A stretch of DNA of 64,000 nt from an uncultured Williamsia sp. (GCF_947494875.1 NZ_CANLWM010000001.1:682001-746000); one strand, 5' to 3'; positions 17,269 to 25,529 are shown, counted from the stretch's first letter. The notes: generated from the letters alone by a model not told the origin. A program made the numbers and translations.

Positions 17269-17925
17269 ATGACCGACGAGCCGCGTGCGACCGTGACGGA
17301 GCCGTGGCACGACTACGAGCGGTCGGAGTTGTCGGCACCCCTGGCGGCAGCGCTCGCGGCATTCGAGGAGCAGGGGTACCACGGGACGTCGGTCCGTGAG
17401 ATCGCCGGACGAGCCGGGTTGTCGGTCCCGGGGCTCTACCACCACTACCCGTCGAAGCAGTCGTTGCTGCAGGGCCTGCTCGAGATGACGATGAACGACC
17501 TGACATGGCGGACGGAGAGCGCGCTCGCCGCGACCGGCGACGACCCGGTCGACCGGTACGACGCCGTCGTCGAGGTGCTGCTCCAGTTCCACATCCACCG
17601 GCGCGCACAGGCGTTCATCGGCTCGTCCGAGATCCGCAGCCTCGAGCCCGACTACCGTCCGATCTACACACAGAAGCGCCGCAAGCTGCAGGGCATCGTC
17701 GACGACCTCATCCGCGACGGTGTCCGCGCCGGTGTGTTCGTCACCGGGGACCCGAAGGACACGGGACGCGCCATCACCACGATGTGCGTCGGTGTGTCCA
17801 CCTGGTATCGCCCCGACGGCCGACTCTCCGCCGAGGAGATCGTCGCCCGCTTCGGGCGGATCGCTCTCGCGGCCGTCGGCTACACCGGGGATCGACAGAC
17901 ACCACACTCCGACGAAGGGATCTGA
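17269..17925 (+). CDS. TetR-family regulator of the acyl-CoA dehydrogenase operon
   Basis: A 218-residue TetR repressor. The N-terminal helix-turn-helix is TSVREIAGRAGLSVPGLYHHYPSKQSLL; the C-terminal ligand domain resembles the acyl-CoA-related (TetR_C_17/KstR2-like) type with HRRAQAFIGSSEIRSLEPDYR. It lies 2 nt upstream of the acyl-CoA dehydrogenase gene, in the same direction, so it most likely autoregulates and controls this three-gene operon in response to a CoA ester. No clear palindrome was found in the ~90 bp upstream. Confidence 0.87.
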   Translation: MTDEPRATVTEPWHDYERSELSAPLAAALAAFEEQGYHGTSVREIAGRAGLSVPGLYHHYPSKQSLLQGLLEMTMNDLTWRTESALAATGDDPVDRYDAVVEVLLQFHIHRRAQAFIGSSEIRSLEPDYRPIYTQKRRKLQGIVDDLIRDGVRAGVFVTGDPKDTGRAITTMCVGVSTWYRPDGRLSAEEIVARFGRIALAAVGYTGDRQTPHSDEGI

Positions 17926-17927
17926 CC

Positions 17928-19142
17928 ATGGCCGTGGACTTGCGGTACGACGACGAGGTCCAGAAGACGATCGCCGCGACGGAGGCGTTCGTCGCCGATG
18001 TCGTCCTGCCCGTCGAGGAGGAGTTCGACGGCGACTTCGAGAAGGCCGGCGGGGAGCATCTGCGGATCGAACTGCAGGAGAAGGCCAAGGCCGCAGGCGT
18101 GTTCGCGCCGCACGCCCCCGTCGAGTACGGCGGCCTCGGGCTGAACATGTCCGACCGTGCGCCGGTTTTCGAGGCGGGTGGCCGGTCGGTGTTCGGTCCG
18201 ATCGCACTGAACATCGGTGCCCCCGACGAGGGCAACGTCCACATGCTCGCCCACATCGCATCGCCTGCGCAGAAGGAGCAGTTCCTCGCTCCGCTCGCCG
18301 CCGGCGACGTGCGGTCGGCGTTCGCGATGACCGAGCCGGAACCCGGTGCGGGATCGGATCCCTCGGCGCTGACGACCGCGGCGACACGCGTCCCCGGCGG
18401 GTGGTCCATCACCGGGCACAAGTGGTTCATCACCGGCGCCGACGGTGCGGGCTTCTTCATCATCATGGCGCGCACGTCGGGCTCGCCAGGTGAGAGCGGC
18501 GGTGCCACGATGTTCCTCGCGCCGGCACCCGACGAGGGCATCGAGATCGTGCGGCACATGGGCACCACCGACCGTGCGGGTCTGGGCGGGCACTGCGAGA
18601 TCCGGTTCCGCGAGCTGTTCGTCCCCGACGAGAACGTCCTCGGCGAGGTGGACGAGGGCTTCCGCTATGCGCAGGTCCGTCTCGGTCCGGCGCGGATGAC
18701 GCACGTGATGCGCTGGTTGGGTGTGGCCGTCCGCGCCCACGAGGTCGGCGTCGACTACGTCGCGCGCCGACGGGCGTTCGGTGGTCGTCTCGGTGACCTC
18801 GGCATGATCCAGCAGATGGTGGCCGACAACGAGATCGACCTCGCCGCATCGCGGGCCCTGCTGGTGAAGGCCTGCCACGAACTGGATCTCGGCCACCACG
18901 CCAGCAACGAGACGTCGATCGCCAAGACCTTTGCCGCCGAGGCATATTCGCGCGTCGTCGATCGCGCGATCCAGATGTGCGGTGGGTCCGGCGTCACCGA
19001 CGACCTGCCGCTCGCGCGGCTGCAGGCCGAGTTGCGCCCCTTCCGCATCTACGACGGTGCCTCGGAGGTGCATCGCTGGGCGATCGCGAAGCGCGCGGTC
19101 GGGCGGGCCGCGAAGAAGCAGCAGTCGCAGGCGTCGCGGTGA
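17928..19142 (+). CDS. Acyl-CoA dehydrogenase
   Basis: A 404-residue FAD enzyme that oxidises an acyl-CoA to the 2-enoyl-CoA. Family signatures: FAPHAPVEYGGLGLN, FAMTEPEPGAGSDPS (flavin binding), HKWFITGADGAGF, and the C-terminal QMCGGSGVTDDLPLARLQAELRPFRIYDGASEVH. ATG 17928 is preceded by GAAGGGA. The sequence is closest to the ACAD10/11-type enzymes that pair with an aminoglycoside-phosphotransferase-like kinase. The neighbour at 19139 is exactly such a kinase, and its GTG overlaps this stop. Confidence 0.93.
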   Translation: MAVDLRYDDEVQKTIAATEAFVADVVLPVEEEFDGDFEKAGGEHLRIELQEKAKAAGVFAPHAPVEYGGLGLNMSDRAPVFEAGGRSVFGPIALNIGAPDEGNVHMLAHIASPAQKEQFLAPLAAGDVRSAFAMTEPEPGAGSDPSALTTAATRVPGGWSITGHKWFITGADGAGFFIIMARTSGSPGESGGATMFLAPAPDEGIEIVRHMGTTDRAGLGGHCEIRFRELFVPDENVLGEVDEGFRYAQVRLGPARMTHVMRWLGVAVRAHEVGVDYVARRRAFGGRLGDLGMIQQMVADNEIDLAASRALLVKACHELDLGHHASNETSIAKTFAAEAYSRVVDRAIQMCGGSGVTDDLPLARLQAELRPFRIYDGASEVHRWAIAKRAVGRAAKKQQSQASR

Positions 19143-20161
19143 CCACCACGGAGTCACTACCGGGCATGGATCCGGTTGCGCTGCAGAAGTTCCTCGTCGA
19201 CTCGGGCGTCGAAGTCGCGGGTGAGCTGGACGTGCACCTGATCTCGGGCGGCCGGTCGAACCTCACCTTCGGTGTCACCGACGGCACCACGAAGTGGGTG
19301 GTGCGTCGTCCGCCGACGTCCGGCCTGACGCCGTCGGCGCACGACATGAACCGGGAGTGGACGGTCACGCAGGCCCTGCAGGGCACGGCGGTCCCGGTCG
19401 CGCGGACGGTCGCCTTCGACGCCGAGGGCGCCGTCCTCGGAGCGCCCTGCACCGTCGTCGAGTTCGTCGAGGGCACGGTGATCCGCAGTGCGTCGGAACT
19501 CGATGCGCTCGACGACGTCGCAGTGGACCGCAACGTGGACGCGTTGATCCGGACGCTGGCCGATCTGCACGCGGTCGACCACCAGGCCGTCGGGCTCGGC
19601 GAGTTCGGTCGTCCGGAGGGGTTCGTCGCGCGTCAGGTGAAGACCTGGACGCGGCAGTGGGGGTTGGTGAAGACCCGCGAACTGCCGGACGTGGAGAGGC
19701 TCGCCGGCCTGCTGGCGGAGAACATCCCGACCGACTCCGCGAACGCGATCGTGCACGGGGACTTCCGTGTGGACAACACCATCCTCGACGCCGACGACCC
19801 AGGAGTCGTTCGTGCCGTGGTGGATTGGGAGATGTCGACCCTGGGTGACCCGATCACCGACGTCGCGCTGATGTGCGTCTACCGCCAGCCCATCTTCGAC
19901 CGGGTGCTGGGGCTCTCGGCGGCCTGGACCAGTTCGCGATACCCCGACACCGATGAGCTCGCACAGCGGTACGCGACCGCCGCCGGTGTCGAGATGGCTC
20001 ACTGGGACTTCTATCTCGCGCTGGCCAACTTCAAGCTCGGCGTGATCGGCGAGGGCATCGCCTACCGCGCCCTGCAGGGGTCGTCGTCGGGTGAGGGTGC
20101 GGAGAAGGCCGCCGAGGCGACCGCCGAGTTCATGGCGGCGGGACTGCGCGCCCTGAGCTGA
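19139..20161 (+). CDS. Phosphotransferase of the APH/ACAD10-kinase type
   Basis: A 340-residue kinase-fold protein. It has the ATP-binding ISGGRSNLTFGVTDG, catalytic loop IVHGDFRVDNTILD, and metal Asp in VVDWEMSTLGDPITD. In mammals, ACAD10/ACAD11 fuse this kinase to an acyl-CoA dehydrogenase and phosphorylate 4-hydroxyacyl-CoAs so that they enter beta-oxidation. Here the two are separate genes joined by a GTGA overlap, so the same reaction, on 4-hydroxy acids, is the best guess. The GTG at 19139 is preferred; the longer frame runs antiparallel to dehydrogenase codons. Confidence 0.88.
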   Translation: MTTTESLPGMDPVALQKFLVDSGVEVAGELDVHLISGGRSNLTFGVTDGTTKWVVRRPPTSGLTPSAHDMNREWTVTQALQGTAVPVARTVAFDAEGAVLGAPCTVVEFVEGTVIRSASELDALDDVAVDRNVDALIRTLADLHAVDHQAVGLGEFGRPEGFVARQVKTWTRQWGLVKTRELPDVERLAGLLAENIPTDSANAIVHGDFRVDNTILDADDPGVVRAVVDWEMSTLGDPITDVALMCVYRQPIFDRVLGLSAAWTSSRYPDTDELAQRYATAAGVEMAHWDFYLALANFKLGVIGEGIAYRALQGSSSGEGAEKAAEATAEFMAAGLRALS

Positions 20162-20168
20162 ACCGGCC

Positions 20169-20361
20169 CCGTCTGTCGGGCAGCCGGAACCGTTCGTCGG
20201 GCACCCGGAACCGTTCGCTGGGCGACTGGAACCGTTCGTCGGGCAGCCGGGACGCTTCAGTGGGAGGGCCGACGCGAACCGGATCCCGTCAGGTGCCCAG
20301 GCGATCGCCCAATGGACTGTTCCAACTGCCCAACAGACGGTTCCGACCGCCCAACAGACGG
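20169..20361. repeat. 21-bp tandem repeat, array 3 (direct and inverted blocks)
   Basis: Five direct units start at 20169, 20190, 20211, 20232 and 20253 (the last degenerate). After ~25 bp come three inverted units at 20299, 20320 and 20341. Units keep CCGTTCGTCGGGC plus a tail ending CCGGAA; inverted units read CCCAACAGACGG. The two blocks can fold into a long cruciform or RNA hairpin between two convergent genes, and the last unit abuts the stop codon at 20362. Confidence 0.8.
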
Positions 20362-20979
20362 TCAGCGGATGACGCGGTAGCGGAGATGCACCGTGTGGGG
20401 AGGTGCCTCGAGGACGCGAGCGAGCTCGAGTCTTGGTGTGCCCGGCGGGAATCCGTCGAGGAGGCGTTCACCGCCGCCCAGGATCTCACCGCTCACCTGA
20501 AGGTCGATCTCGTCGACGAGCCCGGCTGCGATGGCTTGCCGGGCGCACGATGCGCCGCCCGCGATCGAGATGGACTGCCCACCGGCGGCGTCGACCGCCT
20601 GGCGGTAGGCGGACTCGATGCCGTCGGTGACGAAGTGGAAGGTGGTGCCACCTTCCATCTCGATCGGGTCGTGGGCGTGATGCGTCAGCACGAACACCGG
20701 GCAGTGATACGGGGGTTCGTCACCCCACCAGCCGCGCCAGTCCGAGTCGCCCCACTCGCCCCGGATCGGTCCGAACATGTTGCGGCCCATGATGGTCGCA
20801 CCCATCCCGTCCATCATGTCCGACATGACCTGCTGGTTGACGGGGTGCTCTGCGTCGGGGCCGATGTGCCACCGGTGGAGAGCCGGCCCACCGACACCGA
20901 GCGGGTTGTCGGCGCTCTGGTCGGGACCGGCGACGTAGCCGTCCGCAGAGATCGACATCGACAGGTTCGTCCTGCTCAT
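20362..20979 (-). CDS. Dihydrofolate reductase/RibD-like protein
   Basis: A 205-residue RibD C-terminal-domain protein (pyrimidine reductase fold). Features: N-terminal LSMSISADGYVAGPDQSADNPLG, MGRNMFGPIRGEWGD, VFVLTHHAHDPIEMEGGTTFHFV, and the NADPH-binding SIAGGASCARQAIAAGLVDEIDL. Members of this group are mostly uncharacterised NADPH reductases and not true RibD. The ATG overlaps the stop of the thioesterase gene upstream (4 nt), in the operon that begins at 22126. Confidence 0.85.
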   Translation of the reverse strand: MSRTNLSMSISADGYVAGPDQSADNPLGVGGPALHRWHIGPDAEHPVNQQVMSDMMDGMGATIMGRNMFGPIRGEWGDSDWRGWWGDEPPYHCPVFVLTHHAHDPIEMEGGTTFHFVTDGIESAYRQAVDAAGGQSISIAGGASCARQAIAAGLVDEIDLQVSGEILGGGERLLDGFPPGTPRLELARVLEAPPHTVHLRYRVIR

Positions 20980-21455
20980 CGTCCGACCGCCTTCTCGCCA
21001 CGCAACGTCAGCACTGTGCTCGTCGCCGTGGCGATGATCTTGCCGTCCTCGCGGGTGATCTCGCAGGCGTAGTGCTGAACCGTCGAGCCGATGTGGGTCG
21101 GGTACGCCCGCGCGAAGAGGGTTCCGGCGAACATCGGCCGCAGGAACGTCATGTGCAGATCGATGCTGGTGAACGACTCGCCCGGCGAGATGGTCGTCGA
21201 CCGCGCCGTGCCGATCGCCGCGTCGGCCAGCTCGCCGACGAACCCGCCGTGCACGGTGCCCTGCTGGTTGCTGTGGAGTTCTTGGCTGGTGACGACGGTG
21301 AGCGTGGCGGTGCCGGCGTCGATCTCGGTGATCTCGAACCCGAGGAGGCGGGAGATCGCGGTGGGGTAGCGCAGAAACGTCCGGTCGTCCGGACCGAGCG
21401 TCCCGGCGACGTGTCGTCGGAGGTACTCGAGGACGGGGAGTTCGTCGCCGCTCAC
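20976..21455 (-). CDS. PaaI-type acyl-CoA thioesterase (hotdog fold)
   Basis: A 159-residue hotdog protein that probably hydrolyses an acyl-CoA. Motifs: QGTVHGGFVGELADAAIG (the HGG-x-D type active-site helix) and SIDLHMTFLRPMFAGTLFARA. The GTG at 21455 overlaps the stop of the phosphatase gene, and its own stop overlaps the RibD-like ATG, so all three genes are coupled. Confidence 0.85.
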   Translation of the reverse strand: MSGDELPVLEYLRRHVAGTLGPDDRTFLRYPTAISRLLGFEITEIDAGTATLTVVTSQELHSNQQGTVHGGFVGELADAAIGTARSTTISPGESFTSIDLHMTFLRPMFAGTLFARAYPTHIGSTVQHYACEITREDGKIIATATSTVLTLRGEKAVGR

Positions 21456-22126
21456 CGGAACGTCATCACACTTCGGTCGTCGACGAGGTCGACGTGGGCA
21501 TGGTCGTTGACCGACACGACGGACATCCCCGAGCGGCCGGCGATGAGCTTCGTGACGGAGGTGTTGATCATCGTCCGGGCCACGGCGAGCCACCGTTCGT
21601 CGTCGAGGCCCCAGAGCGTCGCCAGTACCGCGGCGATCGTTCCCGCAGACGACACCGCGACGGCGGTCTGCCCCGAGCCGGCATGAACGGCCACCGCTTC
21701 CAGCGCTCGATCCGCTCGAGCGCGGTAGTCCCGGTACGACTCGCCCCCGGTCGTCTCACCGGCGGTCCATCGTCGGAGGTCGTCGTCCAACCGGGCCTGG
21801 AAGCCCGCCCCGTGGACGTTCCCCCCGGACTCGCCACCGGTCGCGATCGCCCCGAGGTCGTACTCGTCCCACCCGGCGTCGACGCCTGGTTCGGGGGCGT
21901 CGGCGAACCCCTCGAGCAGGTGGCGCAGGGTCTGCTGCTGACGTGCCAGGGACCCCGCGACGGCGTGGTCGACACGGTCGATCCGAGTCGCCAGGGCTCG
22001 ACCTGCCCGGCGGGCCTGATCGGCCCCCACGTCGGTCAGGCCGCCCGCCGAGGACTGTGCCTCGGCGAGCGACCCGTACGCCTTCGCGTGGGCCTGACCA
22101 TGACGGACGAGGTAGACGACTCCCAT
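21452..22126 (-). CDS. Histidine phosphatase (phosphoglycerate mutase-like)
   Basis: A 224-residue member of the histidine phosphatase superfamily. The phospho-acceptor motif LVRHGQAHA is at the N-terminus, SLARQQQTL supplies an active-site Arg, and the second His that branch 1 enzymes usually carry in this region is not obvious: AVSSAGTIAAV has Ser in place of SHG. The catalytic type is therefore uncertain. First gene of a three-gene overlapping operon (phosphatase, thioesterase, RibD-like). Confidence 0.8.
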   Translation of the reverse strand: MGVVYLVRHGQAHAKAYGSLAEAQSSAGGLTDVGADQARRAGRALATRIDRVDHAVAGSLARQQQTLRHLLEGFADAPEPGVDAGWDEYDLGAIATGGESGGNVHGAGFQARLDDDLRRWTAGETTGGESYRDYRARADRALEAVAVHAGSGQTAVAVSSAGTIAAVLATLWGLDDERWLAVARTMINTSVTKLIAGRSGMSVVSVNDHAHVDLVDDRSVMTFR

Positions 22127-22148
22127 GCGCCCATCATGGTCTGCGAGG

Positions 22149-22664
22149 TCACCCGACGCAGATGAGCCCCGGGCACGTCCGCGTGTAGGTGATCGCGACG
22201 CGGTAGCGGCCGGAGTTGTTGTAGTAGCCGTCGAATGCATCGTTGATCGCGAGCTTCAGACGACCGGGTCCGGTCACGGTGGTCGGACCGGAGCCGACCA
22301 GGGTCGGAGCCTGGTCGCCGACCTTGCCGATCAGCGCGAGGTACGGCGCGTTGAGCAGTGCGCAACCGGCTTGGCTGTTGGTGCACACGTATCCCGATCC
22401 GTCGGGACCCGCGCTCGGGTAGTTCGGGTCGAACTTCGTGGAGCCCGACGCGCTGACGGTGGCGCTCGCACCGGCGGGCAGGGTGATGCCGGTGTCGAAG
22501 AAGTTCCCGTTCGCGCCCGCGGTCTTCGCGTTGATGTAGAAGACCTTGGTCACGGTGGCGGCGCCTGCCGAACCCGCACCGACGGCGGCGAGGCCGACCA
22601 CGGCAACAAGGGAGGCCAGGGCCAGGACCGTCACGTGCAGGCCTCGAATGAGCATGGAGTGCAT
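22149..22664 (-). CDS. Secreted protein resembling the PA-IL (LecA) galactose lectin fold
   Basis: A 171-residue protein with a Sec signal peptide (basic MHSMLIRGLH, hydrophobic core 11-30, likely cleavage after GSAGAA at residue 36). The mature part aligns by eye with Pseudomonas LecA: an N-terminal strand motif FYINAKTAGANGNFFDTGI, a GPDGSGYVC...GCALLNAPYLALIGKVG segment matching the LecA HDAFCGALVMKIG region, and INDAFDGYYNNSGRYRVAITY matching the calcium-site strand YNDVPGTYGNNSGSF. Asp142, Asn149 and Asn150 match calcium ligands Asp100, Asn107 and Asn108. Four Cys (94, 101, 164, 169) could form two disulfides. AAAGGA before ATG 22664 sets the start. Homology is a by-eye judgement. Confidence 0.65.
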   Translation of the reverse strand: MHSMLIRGLHVTVLALASLVAVVGLAAVGAGSAGAATVTKVFYINAKTAGANGNFFDTGITLPAGASATVSASGSTKFDPNYPSAGPDGSGYVCTNSQAGCALLNAPYLALIGKVGDQAPTLVGSGPTTVTGPGRLKLAINDAFDGYYNNSGRYRVAITYTRTCPGLICVG

Positions 22665-22694
22665 GGTGTGTCCTTTCTCGACGACCGCCGAAAT

Positions 22695-24215
22695 CTAGTC
22701 CCGCGCGACCTCTCGCCGGGGGTTGTTCGGCGAGGTTGACTCGAACGAGGGACACCCTGTGCGCCAGGTGATCACGGCGACGGTCGCCAGCACCACCGCG
22801 GCGCACGTCGCCGCGACGTGCAGTCCGTCGACGTATGCGGTGCGTGCCGCGTCGAGGACGGCTCGACCGGCGTCGCCGCCGATCCGGTCCGCGGTCGCGA
22901 CCGCCCCGCCCAATCCGTCGGCCGCGGGGCCTGTCACGCCGGGCACCGACGTGTCGACGGTGGCGCGGTAGACGGCGGTGAGCACGGTGCCCAGCACGGC
23001 GATGCCGATCGCCCCGCCGAGTTCGCTGCTCGTCTCGAGCATCCCGGCGACGGCCCCCGCCCGATCGGCAGGAGCCACGCCCACGACGTGGTCGGCGACG
23101 ACGGTCGCCGAGGCGACGAGCCCGCCGGCGATCAGCGTGCTGGCGGCCAGCATCACCCACAGCGACGACGTGCCCCCGCCCCAGGTCGTCAGGAAGCCCG
23201 ACGCCGCGACGACCAGTCCGCCGGCCATCACCGCGGGCCGGCCGAACCGCGCCGCGACGGTCGTCGACGTGGGCGCGACCACGGCCACGACGACCGTCGG
23301 TGCGAGACTCCACAGCGCCGCGGTCAACGGCGAGTAGCCCAGCACCGACTGCAGGTACTGCGTGACGAGCACGGCGTTCCCGACGACCCCGAGCATCGCC
23401 ATGAGGTTGACGGCGATGGACGCGGCGAACCGTCGGTCGGAGAACAGTCGCAGTTCCATCAGCGGGTGGCTGAGGACGAGCTGACGCTGCACGAACACCA
23501 CACCGAGCGCGAGACCCGCGGTCAGCACCGCGAGCGCGGTGGGGGTGAGCCCGTCGGTCCCGAGCGCCTTCACGGCGCCCACGGTCGGCAGGATCGCGCC
23601 CAACGCCAGCGCGGCGCTGACGACATCGATCCGCCGTGTCCGATCACCCGTCCCGCCCGGAAGGAGGACGGGCGCGGCGATCAGCAGGGCGACCATCACG
23701 GGCACGTTGATCAGGAACACCGAGCCCCACCAGAAATGCTCCAGCAGCAGCCCACTCACGATCGGCCCGACGGCGACCCCGCCCGCCATCACGGCCGACC
23801 ACGCACCGATGGCCGTGGCGCGGGCGGCGTCGTCGACGAAGAGGTGGCGGATCAGCGCGAGTGTCGACGGCATCAGCGTCGCGCCTCCGACGGCCAGGAT
23901 CGCCCGCGCACCGATCAGCATCTCCGCACTGGTCGAGAACGCGGCGAGCAGTGAGGCGCCGGAGAAGAGCATCGCGCCGATCACCAGCAGCCGCCGGTGG
24001 CCCACGCGGTCGGCGACGGCCCCCATCGTGAGCAGCAGTCCGGCCAGGACCAGCCCGTAGACGTCGAAGATCCAGAGCTGCTGGGCGGGGGAGGGTCGCA
24101 GGTCGGCGGCGATGTCCGGCACGGCGAAGAACAGCACCGACACGTCCATCGAGACGATCAGCATCGGCAGGCAGAGGGCCAGGAGGCCCCACCAGGAGGA
24201 ACGGGTGGTCGTCAT
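22695..24215 (-). CDS. DHA2-family MFS drug exporter (EmrB/QacA type)
   Basis: A 506-residue proton-driven exporter with about 14 membrane helices. Helix 1 is LLALCLPMLIVSMDVSVLFFAVPDIAADL, followed by WIFDVYGLVLAGLLLTMGAVADRVGHRRLL (motif A), the motif C region GGVAVGPIVSGLLLEHFWWGSVFLINVPV, and a C-terminal helix pair. The sequence is closest in style to SmvA/QacA antiseptic pumps. It is divergent from a TetR gene at 24312, and the 96-bp gap holds a dyad, so substrate-induced derepression is likely. Confidence 0.9.
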   Translation of the reverse strand: MTTTRSSWWGLLALCLPMLIVSMDVSVLFFAVPDIAADLRPSPAQQLWIFDVYGLVLAGLLLTMGAVADRVGHRRLLVIGAMLFSGASLLAAFSTSAEMLIGARAILAVGGATLMPSTLALIRHLFVDDAARATAIGAWSAVMAGGVAVGPIVSGLLLEHFWWGSVFLINVPVMVALLIAAPVLLPGGTGDRTRRIDVVSAALALGAILPTVGAVKALGTDGLTPTALAVLTAGLALGVVFVQRQLVLSHPLMELRLFSDRRFAASIAVNLMAMLGVVGNAVLVTQYLQSVLGYSPLTAALWSLAPTVVVAVVAPTSTTVAARFGRPAVMAGGLVVAASGFLTTWGGGTSSLWVMLAASTLIAGGLVASATVVADHVVGVAPADRAGAVAGMLETSSELGGAIGIAVLGTVLTAVYRATVDTSVPGVTGPAADGLGGAVATADRIGGDAGRAVLDAARTAYVDGLHVAATCAAVVLATVAVITWRTGCPSFESTSPNNPRREVARD

Positions 24216-24254
24216 CGCTGGTCCTCACTGTGTATTACATCCACTGTTTATGAC

Positions 24255-24283
24255 GTACGCACACTAGGACGGTTTCTGCGTAC
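24255..24283. promoter_or_regulatory. Candidate TetR operator between exporter and regulator
   Basis: Inverted repeat GTACGCA (24255-24261) and TGCGTAC (24277-24283), centre-to-centre 22 bp, in the divergent promoter region between the MFS gene (start 24215) and the TetR gene (start 24312). A typical position for a repressor of both genes. Confidence 0.5.
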
Positions 24284-24311
24284 ACCGCAAGCAGTTTGTT
24301 AGACTGAGCCC

Positions 24312-25070
24312 GTGAGCAGCGACGACGTGGTGATCCCCCGCTACCTCGAACTGCTGTGGGAACGGTCGACAGGCACCCGTCGAGGGCCCAAACCGGGTGT
24401 CGGGATCCGGGACATCGGGGCGGCGGGCGTCCGGTTGGCGGACCGCGGCGGACCCGACGCGATCTCCATGAAGGCGGTCGCGCAGGAGCTCGGCATGACG
24501 ACGATGTCGCTCTATCGCTACGTCGACAGCAAGGACGAGTTGCTGGCCGTCGTGCTCGATGAGGGATATGGGCCGTGTCCCGACCACGTCGCCGTGGGCG
24601 ACACCTGGCGTGACCGCGTCGATTCGTGGACGCGGGCGGTCGCCACCGGGCTGTCGGCGCGACCCTGGATCGTCGAGATCCCGCTCACCACGCCGCCGGC
24701 GACCCCGAACGTCCTCGGGTGGACCGACGCCGGCGTCGCGGCCTTCGCGGGGACCGGCCTGCCAGCCCGGGCCGTCCTGAGTTCACTGCTCGTCCTCGAC
24801 GGGTTCGTGCGCAACCATGTGCGGCAGGCGGCCCAGCTCGGTGCGCTGCGTCCTGACGGGACGCGCCCGCCCGACGACCGCTCGTACGAGACGGGAATCC
24901 TCGCCCTCGTCGGGGACTCCGGTCGTCTGCCGGCGCTGGCCGCGGCGGCCACCGAGATCGCCGCCGGGGACGCGTCGACGTTCTACGACGACGAACTCGC
25001 CTACGGGTTGTCGGTGCTCCTCGACGGACTCGCGCACCGCGTCGAGGGCGCTTCGACCGGCCCTCGGTGA
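24312..25070 (+). CDS. TetR-family regulator of the adjacent exporter
   Basis: A 252-residue regulator. The DNA-binding domain is ISMKAVAQELGMTTMSLYRYVDSKDELL, preceded by an unusually long N-terminal arm (~55 residues including ERSTGTRRGPKPG). The C-terminal domain resembles the tetracycline-repressor-like type found next to DHA2 pumps. The GTG start at 24312 follows a promoter-like region with a dyad. Likely represses itself and the exporter. Confidence 0.87.
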   Translation: MSSDDVVIPRYLELLWERSTGTRRGPKPGVGIRDIGAAGVRLADRGGPDAISMKAVAQELGMTTMSLYRYVDSKDELLAVVLDEGYGPCPDHVAVGDTWRDRVDSWTRAVATGLSARPWIVEIPLTTPPATPNVLGWTDAGVAAFAGTGLPARAVLSSLLVLDGFVRNHVRQAAQLGALRPDGTRPPDDRSYETGILALVGDSGRLPALAAAATEIAAGDASTFYDDELAYGLSVLLDGLAHRVEGASTGPR

Positions 25071-25203
25071 GCGAACGGCCCGCCCGGGTGCGTGCACCGT
25101 CGAATCAGTTGTGAAGCAACCACATCAGTGGGAAAAATGGATGACTGTTCGTCGAATGTCGGTCCGGGGTGTCGTCACCCAGGGTGTTGTCACAGGGGAA
25201 GTC

Positions 25204-25332
25204 ATGTCACGTGTGAAGTCGTTGGTCCGCAGTCGGGTGGCACTCTGGACCGCCGGGTGGGTCGGCCTGTACATCGGGTGCGCTGCATACGGCTTCGTCC
25301 GAGTCGCCGAGTACGAGCGGACCCGGTCGTAG
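25204..25332 (+). CDS. Small single-pass membrane peptide (42 aa)
   Basis: A 42-residue ORF: basic N-terminus MSRVKSLVRSRVALW, then one hydrophobic helix (TAGWVGLYIGCAAYGFV) and a charged tail. ATG 25204 has a good ribosome site (CAGGGGAAG, 5 nt away). It lies in the 458-nt stretch between the TetR gene and the ClgR-like gene, where no other coding sequence is seen. It matches no family known to me; a real short membrane protein or a chance ORF are both possible. Confidence 0.4.
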   Translation: MSRVKSLVRSRVALWTAGWVGLYIGCAAYGFVRVAEYERTRS

Positions 25333-25529
25333 CGGCGCGGCTGACCGCGCGGACAGGCGACCCGCCCGCGCAGGGTCACGGCCCCCGGCGCCCCGCCCGT
25401 TCGAGGCCGTACTCGATCCGCTGTGAGCGAAACGGGGTGTCGCGCGCGGCGCCGGCCGCGCCGTCACCACTACGGTGGCGGGAAGGTCCCTGCTCGGGAC
25501 GGACGCGCACGCGCGAGAAGGAGGCACCG

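Noticed and set aside
15613-18387. 924-residue open frame on the minus strand opposite selO and the TetR/dehydrogenase genes
   Set aside because: It is Arg/Gly/Val-rich low-complexity translation opposite genes with clear family motifs; a shadow of GC-rich codon bias.
10982-20361. 21-bp arrays considered as CRISPR
   Set aside because: Units are contiguous with no unique spacers, and no cas genes are in the window.
20260-21072. 270-residue plus-strand frame over the RibD-like gene
   Set aside because: It is antisense to a gene with RibD motifs and begins within the 21-bp repeats.
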